Source: an uncultured Spirochaetales bacterium (GTDB taxonomy: Bacteria > Spirochaetota > Spirochaetia > Sphaerochaetales > Sphaerochaetaceae). From it: a stretch of DNA of 12,781 bases. Shown here piece after piece: positions 1 to 6,633 of the stretch (within the stretch, counting starts at the first letter, position 1; each line of letters opens with the position of its first letter). Position numbers and translations under genes: made by a program. Under the pieces are notes generated by a model, which did not search any database, was not told the DNA's origin, and saw only the letters and a program-made list of their open reading frames with translations. The stretch covers positions 1-12,781 of the forward strand of contig CALFMX010000102.1 of NCBI GenBank assembly GCA_937902565.1, in the 5' to 3' direction.

Positions 1-797
1 CCACCTCCATCATGCTGGACTTGAAGCACCTTGAGGTGGTCCACAAGAGCCGGGGCATCCTATCAGAAGATGAGATGGCCCGCTTCCTTCGCTATGCAGC
101 AGAGTACAGCGAGCGGAGGATCTACCTGGCAGTACTGCTCGCCCTCATCACCGGCATGCGCAGCGGAGAGCTGCGTGCCCTCACCACCGATGCAATCCAG
201 GGTGATCTCATCGTGGTGAGCCATGCATACGCCGACCACGCCGGTCTCAAACCCCCCAAGGGGAAGCGTACGCGTGTGGTCCCCTGCCCTCCCTGGCTTT
301 GCAGTGAGCTTGAGGCGTTGGCGCATGAAAACCCCCATGACAGTGATAATCCTCTGGTCTTCTGGTCAAAGCGTGGCGGTGGGTTTGTATCGAGCCACTA
401 CTTCAGCAGCCGCTTCAAGGAGGAGCTGGTGCGGTCACAGGTCCTTGATGAGGAGGCGCTCCTTGAGCGTAACATCACCTTCCACTCCCTGCGCCATATG
501 GCCAATACCCTGCTGCGTGGCTCCATCGATGAGCATCTGCTGCGCCTCACCATCGGGCACAGCAGCAGCGCACTCTCCGACCTCTACACCCATCTCAGCG
601 ACCGTGGGCTGAAGCGTGTCGCCATTGCCCAGGAGCGTTCGATCCTCGCCCTGCTCAAAGATTCAGCTGATCGTGTGGATGGTGATGAAGAGGATGGTGA
701 AGAGGATGTTGACCAGCGTGAAGAGGAGGAGGTAGGTGAACGCTCTCCCCGGCTCGCTCTTGACGTAGAAGCGGAAGGAGATGACCGAGGCCATTGA
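1..797 (+). CDS. Tyrosine recombinase/phage-type integrase, C-terminal catalytic part (5' end outside window)
   Basis: Cuts and rejoins DNA by a phosphotyrosine intermediate. The frame is open from the window edge. The first ATG (position 12) has no ribosome binding site and the N-terminal core-binding domain is missing, so the gene begins further left. Numbered from that ATG, the catalytic set is complete: Arg50 in TGMRSGEL, a basic beta-hairpin with Lys83/Lys85 (KPPKGKRTR), His158-x-x-Arg161 in FHSLRH, His183 in IGHSSS and the nucleophile Tyr192 in LYTHLS. The conserved domain ends near residue 216. The remaining 44 residues, mostly Asp, Glu, Gly and Arg, are encoded entirely by the antisense of the permease gene that converges on it, so this tail is probably not an evolved domain. 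XerC/D-like or island integrase cannot be decided without the N-terminus. Family call is secure, role is not. Confidence 0.88.
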   Translation, partial: TSIMLDLKHLEVVHKSRGILSEDEMARFLRYAAEYSERRIYLAVLLALITGMRSGELRALTTDAIQGDLIVVSHAYADHAGLKPPKGKRTRVVPCPPWLCSELEALAHENPHDSDNPLVFWSKRGGGFVSSHYFSSRFKEELVRSQVLDEEALLERNITFHSLRHMANTLLRGSIDEHLLRLTIGHSSSALSDLYTHLSDRGLKRVAIAQERSILALLKDSADRVDGDEEDGEEDVDQREEEEVGERSPRLALDVEAEGDDRGH

Positions 798-1772
798 GGC
801 GATGAGGGTTCCGCAGCCACCGGCGTTCACCCCCCTCAGCAGCTCTATGGCATTATCAGAGAACTGCGCCAACAATAGTGTAGCCGGCACATTGGAGACG
901 ATCTGGCTGAGGATGAGGGCGAGGAGGAACTCACGTCCCTCGAGGTAGGCACTGATGATCGCCTCGATCATCTCGAGCCGTCCAAGGTTGCCCACCAGGA
1001 CAAAGAGGGCGACAAAGGTTGCAAGCAGCGAGTAATCGACGCTCTTGAGCAGTCGTTTCTCGCTCAGGAGGATGATGGCCGCCAAGGCGATGAAAACCGG
1101 CACAACACGGAAGACGGCAAGGATGGCCAGGACAAAGAGGGCGCTGTAGCGCATGATCTCTCGGCTATCCACATCCACCTGGGGTGGGTGGGCCGTCTCA
1201 CCCTCCTCCCGCTTTTTGGGGATGAAGGCGAGCAGCACGAGCAGAAGCAGCGACCCGCCACCGACGTATGGGGCCATCGAGGTGGCCATGGTCAGGAAAT
1301 CGAGGCTGTAGTGGTTGTAGAGAAAGAGGTTCTGGGGATTGCCCACCGGAGTCAGGGCGCTGCCGACATTGGCGGCGACGGTCTCGAGGATGATGGTATA
1401 GAGCAGGTATGAGCGATCCTCGCCTGCGGTGAAGGTGATGATCGTCAGCGGGACGAAGGTGATGAGGGCCACGTCGTTGGTGATCAGCATCGAGGAAAAG
1501 AAGGAGAGAGCCACCAGGGCAAAGGCCCTACCCCGCTTGTGTGGGGTGAGGGCGATGAGCCGGTAGGCGATTGCCTTGAGTCCCTGGTGCTCAGAGAGGC
1601 CGGAGACGACCAGCATCAAAGAAAAGAGGAGGGCGAGGGTGTGCCAATCGATATAGGAGCGGTAGAGGCGATCGGGAGGAACGGCGATGGTCGATAGGAG
1701 GGCAAGGAGTGCCGAGATGATGAGGACCGCCTCCTGCTTGAGGAAATCACCCAGTTTTTTGGTATGGTTCAT
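663..1772 (-). CDS. SLC13/ArsB/NhaD-type (ion transporter superfamily) permease
   Basis: Integral inner-membrane carrier of 369 residues, a usual length for this superfamily, with about ten hydrophobic segments (for example residues 14-31, 44-59, 83-116, 174-185, 211-236, 249-264, 281-303 and 345-365). Two related re-entrant signature regions are visible: NVGSALTPVGNPQN at 135-148 and SNVPATLLLAQF at 293-304, each following a helix, as in ArsB, NhaD and SLC13 carriers. ITND at 97-100 is also typical. The cargo (arsenite, sodium, dicarboxylate, sulfate or citrate) cannot be read from the sequence, and no arsR or arsC lies nearby. The last transmembrane helix is genuine, so its TGA stop at 663-665 is trusted even though it lies inside the recombinase frame. 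A promoter just upstream suggests single-gene transcription. Confidence 0.85.
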   Translation of the reverse strand: MNHTKKLGDFLKQEAVLIISALLALLSTIAVPPDRLYRSYIDWHTLALLFSLMLVVSGLSEHQGLKAIAYRLIALTPHKRGRAFALVALSFFSSMLITNDVALITFVPLTIITFTAGEDRSYLLYTIILETVAANVGSALTPVGNPQNLFLYNHYSLDFLTMATSMAPYVGGGSLLLLVLLAFIPKKREEGETAHPPQVDVDSREIMRYSALFVLAILAVFRVVPVFIALAAIILLSEKRLLKSVDYSLLATFVALFVLVGNLGRLEMIEAIISAYLEGREFLLALILSQIVSNVPATLLLAQFSDNAIELLRGVNAGGCGTLIASMASVISFRFYVKSEPGRAFTYLLLFTLVNILFTILFITIHTIS

Positions 1773-1796
1773 CCCCTGCCCGCTCCTGTTGACCTG

Positions 1797-1825
1797 AGCA
1801 TACCCGCTTGGCTGAAAATTGGCAA
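1797..1825 (-). promoter_or_regulatory. Sigma70-like promoter of the permease
   Basis: On the minus strand, TTGCCA (1825-1820) and TATGCT (1802-1797) are separated by 17 bp. The expected start lies near 1790, leaving a leader of about 18 nt before the permease ATG. A G-rich stretch, AGGAG then GCAGGGG, precedes that ATG. Assigned by consensus match and position only. Confidence 0.5.
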
Positions 1826-1832
1826 TCTCACC

Positions 1833-1860
1833 TTGTTTTTCCTTGATTCCTGCGTATAGA
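1833..1860 (+). promoter_or_regulatory. Candidate promoter of the metallophosphoesterase gene
   Basis: TTGTTT (1833-1838) and TATAGA (1855-1860) with a 16-bp spacer, about 60 bp before the start codon. TTGATT (1843-1848) with TTAATT 17 bp later is a competing choice, so the exact promoter is uncertain. Confidence 0.3.
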
Positions 1861-1922
1861 CCGGTTTAATTGGGCGATTGGGTATGGTACAGTACAAACA
1901 TACATATGACAGGGGGTATCAA

Positions 1923-2657
1923 ATGAGAGTTGCTGTACTTGGAGATATTCATGGGAATCTTCGGGCATTGGAAGCAGTGCTCGCTGATATAAAAACCTGT
2001 GATGTCGATCAGTTCATCTTCCTCGGAGACCTGGTCTTCAATGGCCTCGACCCACAACTCTGCTACGCCCTCCTGATGGAGAAGAGCCCGCTGGTCTGCA
2101 TCAAGGGCAATAGTGATAAGCATATGGAGCACATAGCAGGGTTCAAGGCCAAGAGCGCGGATGATGAGCAACTGCTGAAATTCTACAAGTACACCTCGAT
2201 TCGGATGAAAAAAGAAGCCAAGGAGGCGATGGCCGGGTTCAAGGATGTCGAATACCTTGAATTGGAGGGGGTCTCCCTCCTCGCATGCCACGGCTCACCC
2301 TACTCCAATACGGAGGGGCTCTACGAGAAGAAGCCCTTTGCCCCGCTCCTGTCAAAGGAACTGGCCGGCGAGAAGGTCGACGTCATCCTCAGCGCCCACA
2401 CCCATGTGCCTGCGGACTTCAACCGCGAGGGGATTCGGTTCATCAACCCGGGGGCTGTCGGATACTCATTCGATGGGGATACCCGCCCCAGCTGGGCCCT
2501 CCTTACCATCGACAAGGGCGTGATGACTGCCAAGTACCGGCGCGTCGAATATGATATCAACCGCTACAAGATGGAGGTGGAGCACGCCATACAGAGCTTC
2601 CCCCTCTTCAAGGGCCTCCTCTATGCCCTTGACCATGGGAAGATGATGGTAGTGTAA
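1923..2657 (+). CDS. YfcE/ApaH-like metallophosphoesterase
   Basis: Probable cytoplasmic two-metal phosphodiesterase of 244 residues. All the family metal motifs are present in order: GDIHGN (Asp8, His10), GDLV (Asp36), KGNSD (Asn63, with Ser-Asp where many members have His-Asp or His-Glu), ACHGSP (His123) and SAHTHVP (His159, His161). The closing INPGAVGYS loop is usual in the YfcE/MJ0936 group. Substrate is unknown; related enzymes cleave phosphodiesters, dinucleoside polyphosphates or phosphoproteins. The ATG at 1923 is chosen over the in-frame ATG at 1878 because AGGGGG (1911-1916) sits 6 nt before it and the GDIHGN strand then begins at residue 2, as is normal. The gene ends 21 bp from the convergent helical-protein gene. 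Confidence 0.85.
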   Translation: MRVAVLGDIHGNLRALEAVLADIKTCDVDQFIFLGDLVFNGLDPQLCYALLMEKSPLVCIKGNSDKHMEHIAGFKAKSADDEQLLKFYKYTSIRMKKEAKEAMAGFKDVEYLELEGVSLLACHGSPYSNTEGLYEKKPFAPLLSKELAGEKVDVILSAHTHVPADFNREGIRFINPGAVGYSFDGDTRPSWALLTIDKGVMTAKYRRVEYDINRYKMEVEHAIQSFPLFKGLLYALDHGKMMVV

Positions 2658-2678
2658 CACATCAGTCGTCCCGATCTA

Positions 2679-4025
2679 TCAGCGGCTTGATCCCTTGTAT
2701 TGGTTCCAAAAACTATACTTGCGTTTGTGCTCTGTGTAGAGGTTTTCTTTATAGGTACTGTGCTCCTCAAGGGGAGCCCACTCGTCGATGTGCAGGGCCA
2801 GCTCATCCAAGGTGTCGAGGTAATCAACCCCATGCCCATACGCCTTTGAATAACCACGCCTGAGAATTGACTCGAGCAATTTCCGGAAGATCAGGGTAGC
2901 ACTGCAGTAGTAACCCCGTGCAAGCAGGCTCTCTGCGATGGGAAGCAGGGAGTAGTAGGAGTCTCCATCCACTTCTTCTGCGTGCTTGAAGAGGTAGCGT
3001 TCGGTCTCTTCGAAGTTGCCCATATCAGATAGCAGGCGAAGTTCAGCCATGGTGAACGTGGGATTTGCCATGATCTTGCCGATCTCAGTTTTCATGAGTT
3101 CTTCGCGGTAGCTCTCTCCGACAACGGCGATGAGTTGTTCGAAATCCTTGTTGCTCTTTGAATGATCAAACGTCTCTTTGTGCAGTGCAATGAGCTGCTC
3201 CTGGTTGCCAAGTGCCTGGTAGATTTCACGCAAGAGTTGGTTCCGCTTGTAATTGTACCCGGGTGCAATCTGTTCAAGGCGTGCCAACGCCTCATCAAAC
3301 TCCCCTCTCTCGATATGCATCGTTGCCAACGTGAATAATGATAGCTCTGTGAGCAGTCCGAAGGAACTGAGGATGATGTGCTCATAGAGGTCGACATCAT
3401 TGATCTGCTCTGCAAGGCTCGCCATCATATTCATGACTACTCTGAAGTTGCATGCAGGAAGTGACGTTTCAATCATGTGTTGAAAGTGTGATATAAGGGT
3501 GCGCACCTCATCCTCACGAAGGCTCTCCCTGGCATGTGTGATCAACCTATCCCGTACGCCATACTTGTCGTCAAGGGTGAGCGTGACAAGAGCGTCAATG
3601 ACCACCTGTCGGTCTTTGACCTCTTTGGCGTACGTATGGAAGAGATGGGTCAATGAATCGGTAAAGACATTTCCCACCACACCGCTGGAATCATCACAGC
3701 GCTTCATGATGGCTTCATCGCACAAGAAGAATTCGGTTACCAACCCAAGTCCAATCTCAGGAGTGACTGCACTTGCTACCAGCTCATCGACCATAAGGGT
3801 CAGTCGATGGGCAAAGAGATCGGCATCATCCCAGTCGACCCAGTACTCCTCTTCTTTGAGCAATTCCAGCTTTACCGTGAATGATTCCAAAAGCTCGTCG
3901 GGGGAAGAGGTGAGACGATGGATAAGGGCGGCAGCTTCATCCACAGATTCACCAAGCAAGAGAAGATGGTCTGCAAGGGCTTCAGGACCAAGAGCGACCA
4001 GCGTTTCACGTCTATGATCGTTCAT
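2679..4025 (-). CDS. Helical repeat protein, possibly DUF6880-like; function unknown
   Basis: A soluble protein of 448 residues without signal peptide or transmembrane segment. It looks almost wholly alpha-helical, with amphipathic helix pairs of the TPR/HEAT kind, for example residues 235-265 (LFTLATMHIERGEFDEALARLE) and 345-385. The C-terminal part (about 400-442), with an acidic helix, then STYKENLYTEHKRKYSFWNQY, recalls the end of the DUF6880 family, which also occurs behind SWIM zinc fingers. That match is from memory and not certain, and no SWIM CxCx(n)CxH motif is present here. A weak AAAGG lies about 9 nt before the ATG. The start codon is 17 nt past a terminator hairpin that closes ssrA, and I see no promoter in between. 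GC is lower than in neighbouring housekeeping genes (one counted line near 3421 is 42%). Confidence 0.8.
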   Translation of the reverse strand: MNDHRRETLVALGPEALADHLLLLGESVDEAAALIHRLTSSPDELLESFTVKLELLKEEEYWVDWDDADLFAHRLTLMVDELVASAVTPEIGLGLVTEFFLCDEAIMKRCDDSSGVVGNVFTDSLTHLFHTYAKEVKDRQVVIDALVTLTLDDKYGVRDRLITHARESLREDEVRTLISHFQHMIETSLPACNFRVVMNMMASLAEQINDVDLYEHIILSSFGLLTELSLFTLATMHIERGEFDEALARLEQIAPGYNYKRNQLLREIYQALGNQEQLIALHKETFDHSKSNKDFEQLIAVVGESYREELMKTEIGKIMANPTFTMAELRLLSDMGNFEETERYLFKHAEEVDGDSYYSLLPIAESLLARGYYCSATLIFRKLLESILRRGYSKAYGHGVDYLDTLDELALHIDEWAPLEEHSTYKENLYTEHKRKYSFWNQYKGSSR

Positions 4026-4042
4026 ACAGTGGTACCTTTATG

Positions 4043-4076
4043 AAGAACCGGACTGCAATCAGACAGTCCGGCTCTT
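4043..4076 (-). terminator. Hairpin terminator of ssrA
   Basis: A 13-bp stem (4064-4076 with 4043-4055, one G-U pair) closes an 8-nt loop 7 nt beyond the tmRNA 3' end. The following minus-strand bases (CATAAAGG) lack a long T run, so termination may be incomplete, which would allow read-through into the next gene. Confidence 0.65.
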
Positions 4077-4082
4077 GTGTTT

Positions 4083-4456
4083 TGGAGGTGGGGGGATTCG
4101 AACCCCCGTCCTAACGTGCCATCCAGCAACGTCTACAAGCTTAGTCGGTGATCAAAGGTTCCAGAGGACGGCGGGTTCACCAACAAGACGTCCGTTCTCT
4201 GTAGCCCACTTTGGTTTCCCCTTCCCCCGTAGGCACTGGGTCGGGTAAGTCCCTATTTTTACAGGCGGCCGGTCCTTAGGAACAGCAGGATTCGGGCCTG
4301 TACGCTATCGTGCTATTACGCAGCGAGGGCGTATTCTGCTTCGAAGGAGACTTCGTCTTCTTTTTTGGCAGTTAAAAGGTTTGCTAGTTTAAGGAGTTGG
4401 CGCTCCGCTTGCAGTCACTGGCCTGATCTTCCGCCAGTCGAAACCGAAACACCCCC
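4083..4456 (-). ncRNA. ssrA: tmRNA (transfer-messenger RNA)
   Basis: Rescues ribosomes stalled on broken mRNA with SmpB: charged with alanine, it enters the empty A site and then serves as template for a degradation tag. The 5' end reads GGGGGTGTTTCGGTTTCGAC. Its first seven bases pair with CACCTCC near the 3' end, including the G3:U70 alanine identity pair, followed by discriminator A73 (position 4083). The T arm is perfect: five G-C pairs round TTCGAAT (4091-4107). The tag frame lies at 4369-4313 and pseudoknot-forming GC-rich blocks follow it. The length of 374 nt is usual for one-piece tmRNA. The CCA end is not encoded, since the next genomic bases read AAA. A dedicated promoter lies upstream, with a leader of about 26 nt to be removed, presumably by RNase P. 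Confidence 0.96.
4313..4369 (-). other. tmRNA tag reading frame (17 coded residues, tandem stops)
   Basis: The resume codon GCC (4369-4367) opens a frame coding AKKEDEVSFEAEYALAA, followed by TAA TAG. With the alanine carried by the tRNA part, the tag has 18 residues. The ending YALAA is the common ClpXP-recognised end, while the acidic-basic middle is longer than the 11-residue E. coli tag. Upstream, TAACT precedes the resume codon, with A at -4 as in other tmRNAs. Confidence 0.9.
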
Positions 4457-4483
4457 TTTGGATCACTCCATCGAGGTATTCTC

Positions 4484-4512
4484 AATATACCCAATCCCTT
4501 GGCGTATATCAA
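4484..4512 (-). promoter_or_regulatory. Sigma70-like promoter of ssrA
   Basis: On the minus strand, TTGATA (4512-4507) and TATATT (4489-4484) are spaced by exactly 17 bp, about 28 bp before the mature tmRNA 5' end. The -35 box overlaps the last codon and stop of the sirtuin gene (stop at 4511-4509). The good match fits the high constitutive expression expected of tmRNA. Confidence 0.75.
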
Positions 4513-5318
4513 GAGTGGGAGACAAGCGAGCGTTTCTTCTTCAGCCCCTGTACCCAGGGCAGGAGGGCCTCGCCGAGCTGGGCAAGGTCGGTGAAACGCA
4601 GGGTGGCAGCCCGGTCATAGCTGGTGGTCTGGGCATTCACGATCACCAGGTCCGCCCCATGGGCCAGCGCGTATGATGGGAGGGTGGCTGCAGGCTGTAC
4701 GACGAGGGAGGAGCCGAGGACGATGCAGAGCTTGGCCTGCTTGAACATCTCGACTGCCCGGTTGAGAACCGCCGAGTTCAGGTTCTCACCGTAGAAGACA
4801 ATATCCGGCCTGATCACCGACTGGCACCGGGTACAGTGGGGGACCTCCCCCTTGCGCACAATCGGGGCGATCACCTCGTAGGAGTAGTGGGCATTGCAGC
4901 CGGTGCAGCTGTGGTGCTCGGCACTGCCGTGGATCTCCCAATACTTCTTGTTGCCCGCCTTCTTGTGGAGCATGTCGATGTTCTGTGTGAAGAGCCCATC
5001 AAGGTACCCCTTCTCCTCCAGCAGGGCGAGGACGGTGTGGATGATCGATGGGGTGCTCCGTTCCAGCTGGTACATGAATTCGTTGCCCCAACGGTAGAAG
5101 ATATCGGGATGGCGGCGGAAGAATGAGATGGAGAGCACCTCCTCGACATCATACCCCTCCCATTGGGATGAGTAGACACCCCCTGCACTTCTGAAGTCGG
5201 GGATGCCGCTGAGTGTCGATACCCCGGCACCCGTGAAGGCAACGGTCATCGTGGAGTCAACAATAAGGGTTTTTAGAATCTGAAGATTCTCTTCAAAGTG
5301 TGCAAGTGACTCTGCCAT
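4509..5318 (-). CDS. cobB: NAD+-dependent protein deacylase, sirtuin family
   Basis: Removes acyl groups from lysine with NAD+, giving nicotinamide and O-acyl-ADP-ribose; cytoplasmic. In 269 residues it has the NAD loop TGAGVSTLSGIPDFR (29-43), TQNIDMLH (111-118), the catalytic HGS (His130), a zinc ribbon with Cys138/Cys141 and Cys162/Cys165, and GSSLVVQPAATLP near 220. The loop after PDFR reads SAGGVYSSQ rather than an Ala...Tyr-x-x-Arg pattern of desuccinylases, so deacetylation in the manner of the Thermotoga Sir2 is more likely (inference). The ATG at 5318 is preceded by AGGAGG 6 nt away. A longer in-frame start at 5387 would overlap the end of miaB and has no binding site. It lies 16 bp behind miaB in an apparent operon folD-miaB-sirtuin. 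The name cobB is used for the bacterial family in general. Confidence 0.92.
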   Translation of the reverse strand: MAESLAHFEENLQILKTLIVDSTMTVAFTGAGVSTLSGIPDFRSAGGVYSSQWEGYDVEEVLSISFFRRHPDIFYRWGNEFMYQLERSTPSIIHTVLALLEEKGYLDGLFTQNIDMLHKKAGNKKYWEIHGSAEHHSCTGCNAHYSYEVIAPIVRKGEVPHCTRCQSVIRPDIVFYGENLNSAVLNRAVEMFKQAKLCIVLGSSLVVQPAATLPSYALAHGADLVIVNAQTTSYDRAATLRFTDLAQLGEALLPWVQGLKKKRSLVSHS

Positions 5319-5334
5319 ATGAGGCCTCCTGGCC

Positions 5335-6633
5335 TCATTGTACCACAGATGCCGTGTAGGTGTTACCGCTAAGGGTCTCCAATACAACCTTCACTGTGGT
5401 CCCGGGGGCAGCCTCGCTTCTAAAGACGACCATCTCGTTGTGTTCGCTGCGGGCGAGCATCATCCGCTTGTCGTGCTTGGAGGGCTGGGTTACCACTACC
5501 TCTATGACCATGCCCAGGCGTTTGGTCTTCTCACGGGCGAAGATGGCGTGCTGGAAGTCGATGAGCTCGCTCAGCCGCCGTCCGCGCTCGCTCTCGTTGA
5601 TCTGGCCCTCCATGGTCCAGGCCGCCGTCCCCTCCCGCGGGTTGAAGTAGTACATGAACGCCTCGATGCATCCCATGTGGTCGAGGAGCGTGAGCGTCTC
5701 CCGGTACTCCTCCTCCGTCTCGGTCGGGAAGCCGACCATGACATCGGTGGCAAAGGTCACATCCGGGATCTCGGCTCGGATGGTGTCGATCAGGGAGATG
5801 AAGCGGTCTCGGTCATAGCGTCGGTTCATGAGGGAGAGGATCCGGCTCGACCCGCTCTGCAGCGGGATGTGGAGGTGCTTGGCAACCTTCTCCTCATCCC
5901 GGATGACGGTGATCAACTCGCGTGAGAAGTCCTTGGGGTGCGGGCTGTCGAAGCGGATCCACTTGATCTTGTTCTCCTCCCTGCAGATACGAGAGAGCAG
6001 GTCGGGGAAGGTCACCACCGTCCCGTCCGCCTCGGTGTAGTGGTAGCTGTTGACGTTCTGGCCGAGCAGCATCACCTCCTTCACCCCCTTGGAGTCGAGG
6101 AAGGCGAGCTCTTTGAGGATATCATCAACGGGGCGCGAGACCTCACGCCCCCGCACATAGGGGACGATGCAGTAGGTGCAGAAGTTGTTGCAGCCATTCA
6201 TGATGGGGATGTAGGAGCTGAACTCACCCTCCTGGTAGTAGGAGGCGGTGAACTCATACGCCTGGCTCTGCTCGTCGAATGTGCCATCGGCACTGGTGAG
6301 GATGTCGACGATGCGCTGCTTGTCATTGGTCCCGATGACGTGGTCCACCTGCGGTGCCTCGTCCTTGAGCTCCTCCTGCAGCCGCTCTGCCATGCATCCG
6401 GTGACGATGAGGGTGAGGGGGTGGCTCTTCTTGATCCGTGAGAACTCCCCCAGCCTCCCCCAGATACGATTGTCGGCGCTCTTGCGCACCGTACAGGTGT
6501 TGAGGATGGCGCAATCGGCCTCCTCGGCACGCTCGGCGGGAACAAAGCCCGCTCCCTTGAGTTGCAACTCAAGGGCGTTGCTCTCGGCAACGTTCATCTG
6601 GCACCCGTAGGTCTCCAGCCAGTATCTCTTCAT
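5335..6633 (-). CDS. miaB: tRNA-2-methylthio-N6-dimethylallyladenosine-37 synthase (MiaB)
   Basis: Radical-SAM methylthiotransferase that adds a 2-methylthio group to i6A37 of tRNAs reading codons that begin with U. The 432 residues show the N-terminal UPF0004 cluster cysteines Cys11 (ETYGCQMN), Cys47 (NTCTVR) and Cys80 (TGCMAE). The radical-SAM motif CxxxCxxC is at 148/152/155 (GCNNFCTYCIVPYVRGRE). A TRAM domain occupies roughly 365-432. The pattern ETYGCQMN and PYVRGRE separates it from MtaB and RimO. It is somewhat shorter than E. coli MiaB (474), but every domain is present. The start codon overlaps the folD stop as ATGA, indicating coupled translation. miaA is not in the window. Confidence 0.95.
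   Translation of the reverse strand: MKRYWLETYGCQMNVAESNALELQLKGAGFVPAERAEEADCAILNTCTVRKSADNRIWGRLGEFSRIKKSHPLTLIVTGCMAERLQEELKDEAPQVDHVIGTNDKQRIVDILTSADGTFDEQSQAYEFTASYYQEGEFSSYIPIMNGCNNFCTYCIVPYVRGREVSRPVDDILKELAFLDSKGVKEVMLLGQNVNSYHYTEADGTVVTFPDLLSRICREENKIKWIRFDSPHPKDFSRELITVIRDEEKVAKHLHIPLQSGSSRILSLMNRRYDRDRFISLIDTIRAEIPDVTFATDVMVGFPTETEEEYRETLTLLDHMGCIEAFMYYFNPREGTAAWTMEGQINESERGRRLSELIDFQHAIFAREKTKRLGMVIEVVVTQPSKHDKRMMLARSEHNEMVVFRSEAAPGTTVKVVLETLSGNTYTASVVQ

Noticed and set aside
1..9. CCACCTCCA at the window start matches the tmRNA 3' end, hinting at an attachment-site repeat next to an integrase
   Set aside because: It is only nine bases, lies in inverted orientation to the tmRNA end, is inside the recombinase coding frame, and no longer repeat of the T arm is seen in the window.
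3499..4017. A 172-codon plus-strand frame opposite the helical protein
   Set aside because: Serine/arginine-rich composition typical of a shadow frame; the minus-strand frame is longer and has normal composition.
4361..4676. Plus-strand 103-codon frame over the tmRNA 5' part
   Set aside because: It overlaps the tmRNA 5' domain, the tmRNA promoter and the sirtuin 3' end on the other strand.
5319..5387. Longer N-terminus of the sirtuin starting at 5387
   Set aside because: It would overlap the end of miaB, lacks a ribosome binding site and adds residues not seen in sirtuins; AGGAGG favours 5318.
5338..6441. Long open frames on the plus strand across miaB (5338-5925, 5938-6441)
   Set aside because: They are the complement of a well-conserved gene and have no recognisable protein pattern or binding site; long antisense frames are common in GC-rich genes.
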